Shown here one piece after another: positions 1 through 11,949 of a stretch of DNA of 64,000 nucleotides; the first letter of the stretch is position 1; each line of letters begins with the position of its first letter. Position numbers and translations under genes: made by a program. Source of the stretch: Marsupella aquatica (taxonomy: Eukaryota > Marchantiophyta); NCBI GenBank assembly GCA_973895155.1, contig OZ316891.1:26164001-26228000 (forward strand). Direction: 5' to 3'. The notes under the pieces are model-generated. The model ran no database searches. It worked only from the letters and a program-made list of their open reading frames with translations, and was not told the origin of the DNA.

Positions 1-447
1 ATGCACCCTGGTCACCACCCTCCCCAGACCCAGCCTAGGGCACAAGCACTGCCTTTGCATCATCCCACAAGGATATCACGCCATGATGATAAGCTTTGGC
101 AGCGTGAAAGGTTACAAACCAGACTTTCAGGAGCCAGTAGGATGAGATGTCCTTGTGCAATCTGCCAAGGATCCCGTACCAGAGGTCTGAATGAGGTTTG
201 GCGGCATATCGCGGTTCATGGAAGAGATCCACGACATCGAGTTTGGAATGATCCTACAGAGGAAGATTCTTCCGACGAGGAGTGGAGGTTAGAATTTGAT
301 GCTACCAATGCTGCAAGACGGGCAAGTGAGGTTCTGCCTGGTGCATTTGAAAATGTTGTAGCTGGTCTCTGTGGGTTGTCAGCTCTCCAACGGGATGGTG
401 CTCAGGCAGCACCACGTGACGAAGGAATTCATGTGGAAGAGATGTGA
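1..447 (+). CDS. CACTA transposase N-terminal zinc-finger exon (outer element, partial)
   Basis: The open frame runs in from the window start, so its 5' end is unknown. It contains a short Cys/His block at roughly residues 48-75 (CPCAIC, then an HI-x-VHG spacing). This resembles the plant transposase-associated domain found at the N-terminus of TNP2 proteins of CACTA elements. An acidic stretch (EEDSSDEE) follows. The matching TNP2 core lies at 4291-7872 on the same strand, which supports one decayed gene split by a 3.8 kb segment. A good splice-donor string (GTGAGA) overlaps the stop at 443-447, so the visible stop may be intronic. The inner element has an equivalent exon at 16971-17204. The domain assignment is by motif spacing only. 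Confidence 0.5.
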   Translation: MHPGHHPPQTQPRAQALPLHHPTRISRHDDKLWQRERLQTRLSGASRMRCPCAICQGSRTRGLNEVWRHIAVHGRDPRHRVWNDPTEEDSSDEEWRLEFDATNAARRASEVLPGAFENVVAGLCGLSALQRDGAQAAPRDEGIHVEEM

Positions 448-1328
448 GAGACATCTTCCAAGACTGTGACGGGGTCCCCGTCTCAAAAGGTCACCATTAG
501 GTGTTATTGGCAAGATGCATGTAAATAAATAAGCCAATATACACAATAGTTTTTCAAAAAAAAATTAAGTTAATCATCCCGGTGTGTGTTCATGTTGCTT
601 TGGAGGGCCGGGGCTATTTGAACCCGGGAGGAACTATTTTTTTTAATTGACCCTTTTCTCCCTTGGGTCTTGTCGTTGTGGGAGAAGAAAATTAGGCATC
701 TTAAGGGGATACCACCCATTAATATTTGGAGACCCCGGCAGTTTTTCTTGGCCCCGGTATAATATGGCAGAGGAGCCCGCGAGCCATGGGGCGCGAGATG
801 GAGGGTCGCCCTGCGAGTAGGCGGAGCCCCGAAAGGGTTTGCCGGGGCGTAAGTGAGGGGCAGCCGGGGAGGAGGAGCCCGCGAGCCATGGGGCGCGAGA
901 CGGAGGGTCGCCCCGCGAGTAGGCGGAGCCCCGAAAGGGTCTGCCGGGGCGTAAGTGAGGGGCAACCGGGGAGGGAAAATTAGCAAAGGAGCCACGGGGT
1001 TTCTTTATTTTTTCCTTCCTATTTTCTCACTTCCTCTCTTTTGCAAGACCAACTCATTGCCAAAAGCAAAAACTCGGGCTCTCTCTCAACTCTTGCCGAA
1101 AGCTCTCTCCACATTTTGCAATTATTCTGAAAGCCCTTTCTCATGGTCAATTGTTGGGGCTTGTTGGCATGATTCTTCCGAGCATTAGCGGCAGCAGCAC
1201 GGAGTGGCTTCTGAGGGAATTGAGGGTAATTGATTGATCGGGATACGGGGGCCATTTCGGGCCAGGGGATTGACATTGCTACGGGTGACGGGATTTGGTG
1301 ATTGAGGATTTGATTTCTGGATGCATGG
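448..1328 (+). other. Non-coding lead-in to the coiled-coil ORF, with GC-rich duplication
   Basis: This is the start of the segment that separates the transposase zinc-finger exon from its core. It contains an A-rich stretch near 556-565, a GC-rich duplicated block (772-975), and then a pyrimidine-rich stretch (about 1000-1130) that looks like a plant promoter or 5' leader. The next open frame starts at ATG 1329. No long terminal repeats or element ends were found by eye. Confidence 0.35.
772..975. repeat. 102-bp GC-rich tandem duplication (2 copies)
   Basis: Two nearly identical 102-bp units start at 772 and 874, each beginning GGAGCCCGCGAGCC and containing GCCCCGAAAGGGT and CCGGGGCGTAAGTGAGGGGC. 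The unit length is a multiple of three, so an 85-codon plus-strand frame (726-983) encodes two 34-residue Arg/Gly/Ser-rich repeats. I do not take that frame as a gene. The block is much richer in GC than its surroundings. Confidence 0.85.
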
Positions 1329-3191
1329 ATGCTAGATCAACCGGAGTTTAGTGCGGCACGCGTTCGGAGATACAAGGCTGCTTACCGTGACTACATTGAG
1401 ACATTGATTGCAAGAGAGAGAGAAGAGAGAAAAGCTACGATGAGTATTGGGCTGGCGGCAAGTTCCACACCAGTGAGTAGGAGCGTTTTTCGTCGAATTT
1501 ATCCCAAAACCTCCACCAAGGTGATGGAGGATTGTAGGAATATTTTTCAAGCCACCGGGCTCACGGAGTTCATGAAGGTGGAGATTACAATCCCTTCGGG
1601 GAAGAGTTGGAACATTGAGGCCGGGATGGAGTTACGTACGGAAGGAATCTACTTTTAATGTCTCTAGCGGGTAGTGCCCCATGTGGAGTTAGCTAAGCTT
1701 CTATTCCTGGAGAACCAGCAATTCTCATTCACACCTCGGAACATAAGGGGAGAGCTCACGTTGACAATGGTGGCCGGTTGGGTGATTAATCCCACCTCCA
1801 CTACTTCCATTCCTCTTTCCGCCGTAAAGGATGCTGAGCACAAGGGATTTCTGGCCAAGGTTCATGAACGGGTCCTTGGTAACGTGCAATCTGGGGTGGT
1901 GAATGGAGAGCATTTCGTGGTAGCTATGGACATCAAGAACTATCCAGCCCATGTGTACGGATGGTGGTACTATGGGTTGAAGAAGCTATTGGACGCCAAT
2001 CCCGAGAGTGTGAAACCAGGTGGGGCTGTACATTTGATGGGGTCATTTTTGCTAGCCAGAGCAGAAGGGTGGATTGTTTCCCCGGGACAGGAAGACACTG
2101 GATCATCCCTTACCACGGAAATCAGGAGTATTGCAACTACCATCTTGGGAAAACTAACAGAGGGATCATCGTCGGCAGTTGGGGATGATAATAGAGAGAA
2201 AGAAAACCAGGATGAGGACTCCACAATGGAGTGGCTTGAATCACTTGTGGGAAATATGGAGGAGCCCCTGGTCTACGACATTTCTGATGTCTACCTGGCG
2301 GAGTTACGGGATTTCTGGGAGGGAGTCCATGAGGGACTCAAGCTAGTCCACGCATTGAGAGATTCTCTCAAGCAGGCCACCGCCAGAGTAGAGACTTTGG
2401 AGCAGAGTGCCCTGTCTATGAAGGAGGTGATCAAGGCCAAGGAGGAGGCCATTCATGAGAAGGTTAAACTTCTCCAAGCAGCTCACGTAGAGATCTCCAA
2501 CTTGAAGGGAGCCTTGTCCACCAAGGCCAAGGAAGCGGAAGAGGTTGGAGTATTGAAACAGGCATTGGCCAAAGAGAAGCAGAATTCTGGAGAAGTGGTG
2601 GAGTTAAGAGCCCAGGTGGGAACACTACGGGGTCAAATGGTGATCTTCGAGACAAGAGCTAAGAGGCGTGAGGCCTTGAGTCTGGGGAAACGGAAGAGCC
2701 CCTGCACACCTAGCTCCACACTTTCCCCGGATTTGGTCTCCAGGGCCATTGAGATGGTGGTGAAGGAAGTCAGTGGGAAGTATGGACCCCTGTTGGATGC
2801 AGCCAAGAAGAGTCAAGAGAAGAGCAAGAGCTTAGAGAAGAAGCTCAGGGGGGTACGTAAATCGTTACGAGAAGCTCAGGTCAACACGGGGACCTCGGGG
2901 ATGCCACCCCGATCTGTCACCCCTGGGACTCCCATGGCCACCGGGCAGGTCTTACCATTGGAGTTGCGGTCCGGTGAAGAGGCGGCCCTATGGAAGGACA
3001 CCATTGGTGAGGGGTACATTAAGGCGTGGCAGGCCTTGGCCAATTTGAGGAAGCAGGGGAGCACTAGCACAAAGACTACCCCGGTGAAGAAGAAGAGGAG
3101 TGAAGTGGCACTCACTCCAGTGGAGAGTGATGAGGAGGCCCACTCACGGGGCTCAAGCCAGGGCACCGTGAGTGAAGAGGAGGAGGATTAG
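1329..3191 (+). CDS. Unrecognised coiled-coil ORF, probably transposon cargo
   Basis: Two open stretches in one frame, 1329-1658 and 1668-3191, are separated only by TAA (1656) and TAG (1665). A short intron is possible: a GTGGAG donor after ATGAAG near 1577 and the CTCTAG acceptor at 1667 would join them in frame. The N-terminal part is basic (VRRYKAAYRDYIE, AREREERK). The middle has a compact region with GWWYYGLKKLL near residue 100 of the second part. Residues about 215-340 of that part are heptad-like coiled coil rich in Glu, Lys and Leu. The tail is Ser/Thr-rich and ends SEEEED. I recognise no family and see no zinc knuckle, protease or reverse-transcriptase motif. It lies inside the decayed outer CACTA transposase gene, so it is more likely element cargo or another insertion than a host gene. 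Confidence 0.45.
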
Positions 3192-4290
3192 AGTGGTCGT
3201 ACGGACGTGGTTGTACAGACCCTGGACTTTCCAACTTTCTTGTGAGGGGACACTCATGGGCTTGTTGGAAAGAGCTTGCGGAGCTGATTCCAACAAGGGG
3301 CGGCGCTCCTCAAACGGAGCCAGGATGAGCAGGTTATGGCCCGACGAAGTTGTGTTTACGGGATATAAAAACGGCCATAACTTGGTCGTCCGATGTCCGT
3401 TTTGAGAGCGGTTGAGTGATTCGTGATCAGGAGGAGGAGGGCTATCCAGGGGTGAACTCAGAAGTGCGAGTGGAAGGGCACCTAGTTTCAGCCATTGTGG
3501 GGTTCCTTGCAATTTCACGGTTCACGGAGTAATGTTGGGGCGCCGTCGAAGGCACCATCGGCCCCATTGTTAGTTTAGGGTTTAGAGTTTTAGAAGCATG
3601 TGTGTGCCGCATGCTTTTAGTTTAGGGGTTTCTTAGTGAAGGGTTTAGCGGCGCCGCTAGGGTAAGCCGCCATCGTTGTGGCCCCATGAGGGGTACTTTG
3701 GTGTGTTTTTTGGTATTTAGGGGGAGAGCCCCATAATAGTGAGGGGGGGACTCAGTCTAGTGTTTGCTTAGGGAAGATAGCTCATAGCCAGAAGGGGGAA
3801 TCAAGCCAGAGTAGTGAGGTAGATGTGTAGCACTTGCCCCAGTGAGGCAGTAGTTGGGCAGACGGCAGGAGGCCGGGTTGTCCTTGCAATGTGTTACGAC
3901 ATTTTGCCAAAAGATATGGATTTGGTTTGATTCCTCAAGTTTTGGTGTGGTGTTACCTTTTCTGGTTCACGATTGTGTTCTTTCCCCAAGAAACGTCTAA
4001 GGAATCCTTGCACGGTTTGGTCAACCATGTGAGTAGGGAGGGGTGGTGACAACACTCCACCGACGACCAGTAGGAATGTGTGTGTGTGGCGTAGTCCATG
4101 GGACTTGATCAAAAGCAAAGCGGCTAGTCGGTAGACTTGATCAAAAATTACATTTTCGGGAGCAGAAATAAACATACTCATCCTACATGCAATAGAATCC
4201 TAATAGCGTCCCTCCACGTTCCAATCATACGATAACAAACGATTTTAGTAGGAGTAAATACGTATTTGTCGTGTAAATCGTTTGATAAGC
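3192..4290 (+). other. Gene-free stretch between coiled-coil ORF and transposase core
   Basis: No coding sequence is recognised. There is a TATAAAA string at 3364, a telobox-like GTTTAGGGTTTAG near 3575, and a G-rich low-complexity stretch at about 3640-3780. No convincing element terminus was seen. Confidence 0.3.
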
Positions 4291-7200
4291 AGGTGACAAA
4301 GACTTGGATGCATTTCACAATGGGCTGGACAACGAAGAGGATACGACTGCAGATGCAAGTGTGCCCCCTGTCGAAGAGCCTCTTGATGAGTTTGAGATAG
4401 GGCAGGAAACCCCTGGGCATGATGGGATGTTTGGCTCTCCCCTGCAAATACAGGAAGGCAGGAAGTCTTTGTACCCCGGTAGCAAATGTTCTAAACTGGG
4501 ATTTGTCATCATGTTTATGAACATTTGCGGCAACCACAATGTCCTCAACGTTTGGTTTCTGAGTTGTTGGCATTCTTGCGAACAACTGTGCTACCAGATG
4601 GTAATATTTTGCCCAAGAACATGTACGAGGCAAAAAGATGCATATCTAATCTTGGATTGAACTATGATTCCATCCATGCCTGTCCCGATGGGCATGTTCT
4701 TTTCAAAAAGGAGTATGCAGAATCGTTGTCATGCCCTAAGTGTGGGAAGCACAGGTATCGGAACTCAAGAAAGTCTATGGTCCCCGCCAAGGTGCTTCAT
4801 CATTTCCCACTCATTCCCAAACTTCAGCAGATGTTCAGAAGCCGTGCAATCTCGGAGATGATGACTTGGGCAATTGACAAGAAAAGTGATGATGGGCTAC
4901 AACGACATGCTGCAGATTCAAGGCAGTGGAAACTCATAGATGAGATGTATCCCGAATTTGCTGCTGAGCCGAGGAATGTCAGACTTGGGCTGTCATTGGA
5001 TGGGGTAAACCCATTTGGAGACAAGAACAACAAATTTTTGTGTTGGCCTGTAACTATTTTGAATTATAACCTTCCTACTTGGATGACTACCAAGTGATTT
5101 TTTGTTCTGATGGTCCTATTGATACTAGGGCCAGACAGTGTTGTATCTGCCAACATAGATGTGTTTCTGGCTCCCCTAGTGGAGGAATTGAGAAAGATTT
5201 GGGAGGAAGGAGTCCTCACATATGATGTCCTACAGAGGCTTGGGAGGTTAAACCCATTCATCCTTAGAGCCATCGTCATTCTGACTATAGCTGACTACCC
5301 AGCCCATGGGATGATATCAGGCCAAACAACAAAAGGATATTGTGCTTGTACTATCTGTGGGCGCAATGTCACCAGTGAGTACTCCAGAGCCTTGCAAAAA
5401 ATGATATACATGGGCCATCATCATTTTTTGAAGGCAGATCACCCTTACAAAGAAAGACAGGCACTGATTGCACACTTTGGCAATGAGATTGAGCAACGTG
5501 GACCCCCGGCACGAGTGACCAAAGAGGAGATCAGGCAGTGGGGAGCACTGAGGGATGACTATATCAAACGAGGGGGCAGGGAAGATGGAGTGAGTGATCC
5601 AATAAAGCGATGTGGTGTAAAAAGACTAAGCATATTGGACTTGGAGCTCCAGTATTGGAGGGTAAGCCTCTTGGAGTTGATGCTAATTGGGATACTTGTT
5701 TTGATTCAGAGCATGTGCATTCATTTTGAAGAGAGAGACTAAACTTGAGGCATTTGCTGACGCTTTTGCATTGCAACGGTGCAGGAGTTTGAGCCAAGCA
5801 AACATAACATTGATGTTATGCACATTGAGAAGAATATTTGTGAGAGTCTACTCAGATTCTTGTGTGGAGAGAAAGACACTAGTTCAGTGAGATTGGATTT
5901 GAACAAAGGGGAATGAAACCCCATCTTTGGTTGAGGCCACATGCCCACAGAGCTGATGTGCTCTTGAAGTACCAAGCGCCCTATGTTCTGACAGACACAG
6001 AGTGGCAACTATTTGTGCAGAGGTTGAGTTCTTTGAAGGTTCCTTCAAACTATGGCAGTGCTTTCAAGAAGCATATCATGACTAGAAAGCTTGGTAGTAT
6101 GAAAAGCCATGACTACCATATGTTGATGCAACAGGTGTTGCCTTTATGTCTGAGGGGCTTGTTGCAGAAGCCTGTTCGTAATGTGATCATGCGACTCAGT
6201 GATGTGTTTTGTCGTATTTGTGTGAAGGTTTGGGATGAAACACACTTCCCACAACTGACAGAAGATGTCGCTCAGGTGCTGTGTGACCTGGAGATTTATT
6301 TTCCTCCCGCATTTTTTGATGTCATGACCCACCTACTTGTCCATGTTGTGGAATAGCTACACCAATTTGGGCCTGTGAGTGCTCGTTGGTTGTACCCTTT
6401 GGAACGGTACATGAAGCTACTCAAAGGTCACGTGAGAACATATTACAAACCTGAAGCAAGCCTGGCTAAAGGTTACATCAAGGATGAGACTCTGGGATTT
6501 CTGACCGAATACATAGCACAATATGAGCATGTGAAGACCAGGGTGTGGAATTCTGATGAGGAGGAAGGGGTGATAGGTGAAGTACTGGAAGGAGCTGCAA
6601 CCACAAAGAACCTGACCACATCTATGAGAGACTTGGCACATGACTTTGTATTGCACAACACTGTGGTGATGGAACCCTGGATACAGTGAGTGCATCCATG
6701 GGGAATCACTCGTTGGATTATTAGAACGGGGTGCGAACAAATGAAGGTTCTTTTTAATCTTGTTGGTGTAATAATTATAATCAAAAATTTGTACTAAAGG
6801 CATTTAAAAATCCAATTTTGGTAAAAATATTAGTTTTTATATTCAGCAAGGTATTTAAAAATTTGTCAAAGCCATATAATCAAGGGTACAAGGGTATTTT
6901 TAATTGAATTTATTTTTTAATATATTTTTTCAAATTTCATTGGTTTGTTCTCATGTGTTTTAGGGGTTTTACTCCAAGTGATTCCCCAGGGGAGTGCATA
7001 CATGTGCTATAATCCAGTTCATGAGCTTAAATGTTGTGTGCGTGTGATTTTCTCCTTCAGCCTGTTCATATTTACCCAAGCTAATGCTGTGTGGTTGTTT
7101 GTTCAGGGAGTATGAGTCATTGAAGGCGGCCCATCCCACTGCAGGAACAACTTTTCCAGGTTTCATGGAGTGGATTAGAGTGGCAATTAGAGAGCATCAC

Positions 7201-7872
7201 GAGACCCACCCAGACATGGATGCAGACATTTACCTACTGTCTAATGCCCCTAGCCTAAAAGTGAAAACTTACAAACGGATGAGAGCATATGGGAATCACT
7301 TTCGAGTGAAGGATGGTGACAGTGCCTACAGGGTGACAAATGACTGTGGGCTCATCACTGTATTTGAGCAACATAGCCACAATCACGACAGGGCCTGGAT
7401 GGAGATGGGATATGTGGGAGAATTAGTTGACATATGGGCTCTGGACTATGGGGCGGTGTCCAGTCCTGTGATTCTTATGAAAGGTTCATGGGTGCGGCAG
7501 GATTGGCTTGGTAACAGGGCTACCATGAAGAGAGACAACGACGGTTTCTTGCTGGCCAATTTTAGAGGGAAATTGCCCCAATGGTCTGAGCCATTTGTGT
7601 TTCCTAGTCAGGTGGAGCAAGCTTTCTTCCTGGATGTGGAAGACTCCCTAGGTTGGTGTGTAGTGTGTCATAAACAGGCCAGGCAACGTCGGATGGAAGG
7701 ATCAAACCTTGAGTTTCATTTACACTCTCATAGTGCCTTTGATCGTCGGCGTTCAGACCAAGTGCCTGTAGTTCATGATAGCGGGGACTTCATTCCTGTG
7801 ACAAGGGTACATGCATTTGCTGAAGGAGGCGAATTCAGAGATGCAGATGCCAACAGTGTGCCTGTGCCATGA
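4291..7872 (+). pseudogene. Decayed TNP2-type CACTA transposase core plus DUF4216-like C-terminus (outer element)
   Basis: Successive frames give a TNP2 (Transposase_21) protein: LPDGNILPKNMYEAK, HACPDGHVLFKKEY, CPKCGKHRY, PAKVLHHFPLIPKLQ, ADSRQWKLID, NVRLGLSLDGVNPFG, then DVMHIEKNICESLL and LPPAFFDVMTHLLVH-like segments. Candidate acidic catalytic residues are the Asp of SLDGVNPFG, the Asp of IDVMHIEKN and the Glu of YYKPEASLAKGY. A clean intron, 6686-7106, joins the core to a DUF4216-like exon (7107-7872: TYKRMRAYGNHFRVKD, IWALDYGAVSSPVILMKGSWV, FPSQVEQAFF). Another intron, about 5659-5784, is likely. Damage: a frameshift near 4545, in-frame TGA at 5095 and TAG at 6354, and a one-base shift near 5905. 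The gene cannot make a full protein as it stands. Confidence 0.85.
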
Positions 7873-8030
7873 GTAATGTGAATTGTTTGCATGGACATTA
7901 GTGAGGGGAAGGATGTGTAATAAAGTAATTCTGAAGCAACACAGATGTATGGATGGATGCCTGGTGATTGTGGTTGCATTGTGTTATACAGGGTGACCAT
8001 AGATGACATGTTTTTGTGGTCCAGTAGGAT

Positions 8031-11000
8031 GGAACAGAGTGACACAGAGATGTGTGAGTATGAAAGGAAAGCTATGGAACAACGAGCATACGTGAAAGCC
8101 AAAATTGCAGAACTGGATCTGGAAAAGGATGTGGCTGAATTGTAAGGACGATTCTCAACTACACCACTCCGCTGAGTTTGTGTGACATGAATAGTTCAAT
8201 GTGGCACTAAAATTGTGACTGTATGCTCATATTGGAACGTCACAGAGCCACAGCATTTTCAAAGAAACAAAAGGAGTACGCAAGAAGGGTGACCAACACT
8301 ATCTCTGGGCCTGTGCGTCGGAGTGACAGGTTGAGCAAGAAGGTCGTACCTACAATGGCAGAATGTGAAGATGACATTGATGCTGCACAGGTGGGTACAG
8401 ACACTAGACAAGAAGATGCAGATGATGAGTACTTTCCAGAGGAAATGGATGAGGATGGGGGTTATGAAGATGAATACATTGCAGAGCAACCCCAAAAGAA
8501 ACATGTAAGTAGTTTTCCCAACAAGGTTTTGAGTTAAAAACTCTTGTTTAGAGGTTTCATATGTTCAGTACTACACATATGTACCTTGCTTAGTTCCTGA
8601 CATTGTAGTTGGTGATGTGATGCAGCGTCCTGCCAGTTTTGTTTTGCCTTCAAAGCCTGTGCATGCACCATACCAGTAGGGGGGCTGACCTCTGATCAAG
8701 GTTGGCGAGGTGGTAGTAGTGGTAGATCCCAAGCTGGTGCCCAATACTATGGCAGGGGGCAAGCTCCCGGTTATGCCCATGGTAGAGGCAGAGCAGGTCC
8801 AAACCCACAGTCTCATGGGTATGGACATCCACCTCAACCATGGGGATGTGAGTATATATCTATATGCCAGTTCTTTGTGAAGGCATGGCACTCCTGAATT
8901 TCAGACTGCATATCAATTTTTGACATTGTTTGGGATGTATTGGATTTAGACAACATGAAATTCTGTCCACCTGCCATTGCATGCAGATTCTGCCCAACCT
9001 GATTGGGCAAATGCTGGTAATGATCAGTTCCAATGTCCACAAGGACAGACATGGGTTGAACCAGGTTGGGAGGATGGTGGTGGGTCGTGGAATGAACAAG
9101 GTTGGGAAGGTGGTGAAGGTAATTGGCAGGGATATCAAAATACAGTACCTACAAACGCTGGAAGAGGGGCAGGTAATGTCTGATATTGTCAGCAATGGAA
9201 GAACTCATTATACCTGGAGTCCATTCACGTGGGGGGGATTCTACACATGTATAATGAACGAAAATGTATGTGTGCAGGTTGGACAGTGGAACCATCAACT
9301 CAAGTATTCACTAATGCCCCTATGCAGATGCAGCACAGAAGGGGGCCAGGTATGTCGGTGAATGTTCACTTGTTTTCCTACAGTTTGTACTTAGTTTTCA
9401 GTATATATGTTTGCACACACATACCTAGAAAGTGACACCATCCGGCCCCTGTACTAGGCTGGACAGGTGGTCCAGGGTCGCAACAATTCCAAAGTGCAGT
9501 CCCTGCACAGGCATCTACAGACAGAGCTACAGGTATGTATGTTTGAAGAATTTTTCTTGAAGTGAAGCATTGAATGTTGTCGTCATCCATTCTGCTGTAT
9601 GTAGTTCTCAAGCATGAATGGCATTGTATTTTCCCAAGTGGCTTCAGAACCCCAGGTAAGGTGAATGAAGGGGTGGCCAATACAATGCCCAATACTACCG
9701 AGAGCAGTGCACGAGGGGAGGTGACAAGAAAGGGAACGTAAAGTTGAATGAGAGACAATGGGTGGATGCTGAGTGTCCTCGCAAGAACCGATGGCATGCT
9801 GATTTGAAAGCTGAAGTATTGTGTTGGTTAGATGTGAGTGTTATTAATTTTAAAAAACAGCATCCAAAAGATTGGAAGACTGTATGTGAAAATGTTGCTG
9901 CCAAATGGAATTATGTGGGCAGTGATGATGGCGTGGACATAGGTTGCCTAGAGAGTACAGCAGGTAAAATCATCAAGCAAGAGAGGTGGAGAATGCATAA
10001 GGCTTGGAAGGAAGGTGGGAAGAAGCCAGATATGCCTCCACCAGCCAGTTGTGATGATAAAGTGTGGGCAAGGTTAGTAGCTTATTTTGTAACAGATGCT
10101 TCAAAAAAGAAGAGTTCACAGATGACCGAGGCCAGGTTGAGTGTTCAGAACCCTAATCTGACAGGAAGGACCGGCACTGCACCGACAGCAAAACGTTTGG
10201 TAAGAATCAATGGCCTAGGTATGTAATTTATGCTACACTATGTATTGTTCACTTTGTTTTTTAGTGTACGTGCCCTGAATAATAATGATAACTTGTGTTT
10301 GCCATGCATGTGCAGAAAACCCAATTGGGGCAAAGCCCTTCAAAAGAAGAGTTGAGGGCTGAAATTGTGAACACCCGGGCTCAAGAGGGTGCATCTGAAT
10401 CCTCCAAGCATGTAAGTTATATGAGTTCTGATTGGTAATTGAATGACTTGCGTTAAATTTCAGGTGTACACTGTATATAACATTGATTGTGCATATATTG
10501 CCCAACATTTCATATGGAGTGATCGAACCTATACCCCTGTGTCATGTAGGGAGGTGGATCTTCACTTACAGAGATAAGTGGTCGTTTGAAGGCTGTCGAA
10601 ACATGTCTTCCAGAGATCAATGAACGTTTGAATTCATTGACTGACTTGTTCCATGTGAACTTCAAGACATTAATGGAAGCTGTTGTGTCGGTGAGAGATA
10701 AAATTGATTCCAATTTTGCAGGAGTTCCACCATCACCACTTGAGGTGGCAAAGTCGATGCACTCTTCTGGCATGCCAACGACATGTAGGCTTGAAGGTAA
10801 GGCCTTTACAACTGTGTGGGATATGATTAGTAAATGTATAGTTTGAATTGACATAGTTTGTTGAATGTGTTATTTTTAGTAACATATATTGTGGTTGTTG
10901 TGTCCATAGAGAATAAGATAGGTGCTGCAGAGAAGAAGTATGAGAACCTGGCAAATACTCGCTGTAATTTAGAGGCAACAAAGTTGCAGTCTGTACAAGC

Positions 11001-11424
11001 AACTTGTTTGACAGAGGGCAGTCAACCATGTTTGGATGAGGATGACATTGGCAAGGGAGTGGATGATATCAATGTTGGGGCAAATGAGGATATCAGTAAG
11101 CATGACAATGATATCATTGAGCCAGATTCATGCTATGTAGATCTTGACTCCATTGCAGAGATAAATGATTTGCAGAATGTATCATTCTCAATGACAGGTG
11201 TGCCTCTTGTTGAGATAAATCCAACCAAAGAGTTAGTTGGTATGACACTCCCAGGTGCTGAACCTGCTGCTGTGACAGTCCTAATAGAGGAACCTACTGA
11301 GCCTAGCTTCACTACTGTGAAGAGAGGAAGCATGCGCACACGAAGCAAGTCTGCTGGTGGGAGCAGAGCCACGTCAAAGGTTTCATACAAACCTCCAAGA
11401 ACGGTGCTGGCAGAAAGATCTAAG
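8031..11424 (+). pseudogene. TNPA-like multi-exon gene of the outer CACTA, 5' part (interrupted)
   Basis: I read this as the second gene of the outer element. Short exons carry basic and acidic blocks (RRSDRLSKK, then EEMDEDGGYEDEY at 8223-8520) and Gly/Gln/Tyr/Trp-rich repeats (about 8690-8850, 8985-9175, 9280-9350). A longer exon (about 9671-10200) has WHADLKAEVLCWL, WKTVCENVAAKW and DDKVWARLVAYF, like the plant Ptta/EnSpm transposase family (Transposase_24). Later exons include PSKEELRAEIVNTRAQEG (about 10315-10410), a helical block (about 10550-10797) and a Ser/Thr-rich exon from about 10911. The frame then meets the inner CACTA element at 11425. A shift near the poly-G at 8680 suggests decay. 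Its last exon segment is at 21152-21436. Confidence 0.65.
11422..11424. repeat. Target-site duplication, left (AAG)
   Basis: AAG lies immediately before the CACTACAACA terminus at 11425, and AAG follows the other terminus at 21152-21154. A 3-bp duplication is the CACTA superfamily hallmark. Both copies are whole Lys codons in the interrupted reading frame. Confidence 0.9.
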
Positions 11425-11453
11425 CACTACAACATATTTGACACTTTTGCGAA
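11425..11453 (+). repeat. Left terminal inverted repeat of inner CACTA
   Basis: It begins CACTACAACA and ends CACTTTTGCGAA. It pairs with 21122-21151 read on the other strand, with perfect identity over the first 10 bases and near identity over the CAC-TTTTGCGAA part. Confidence 0.9.
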
Positions 11454-11935
11454 GGTATTTTTGTCGACGCTCTTGTATTTCCGATGGGCGGCGCTTTGCA
11501 TATTTTGCGAATCAACCCGCATCGCAATTTGCGATTCTATCCCTATCGCAAATATAATAGCTGAAGCGCATTATATCGCTAATAAATTGCGAAGTAAGTG
11601 GTTTTGCAATTTTTACCGAAATGCGTCGAATGGAAAGGCACCTTCCGAAGACGGAAAAATCGCTCGCCGACTCCGAAACTAACTCATGTAAATATTTGCG
11701 AAGAATATTGGATTGAAAATGTTTTGCGATAGTAGTTGGTTGACAAGTTTAAGAATGTTGGAGGATGGAAGATTTGCGAAACGCTGAAAATATGAAATTT
11801 GTGATTGATTTTGCATCACAAGTTTGCGAAGAGTGTAGTATGGAAATATTGAGAAACGAGAAGCTTCATATAAATTGCGAGTCCGGTGAGAGTTTGTGAG
11901 CTTCACAAATTGTTCGCAAACTAAAAATTAAGGTT
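11445..11935. repeat. Left subterminal motif cluster (TTGCGAA type)
   Basis: Roughly a dozen copies of TTTGCGAA/TTGCGAT/TTCGCAA variants lie in both orientations within 490 bp of the left end. In characterised CACTA elements such arrays bind the element's TNPA protein. The same motif recurs near the other end and at two internal places. Confidence 0.85.
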
Positions 11936-11949
11936 ATTGTGAGGTGAGA

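Noticed and set aside
726-983. Arg/Ser-rich 85-codon frame over the 102-bp duplication
   Set aside because: The frame is a by-product of a GC-rich duplicated unit whose length is divisible by three. No start context or homology recognised.
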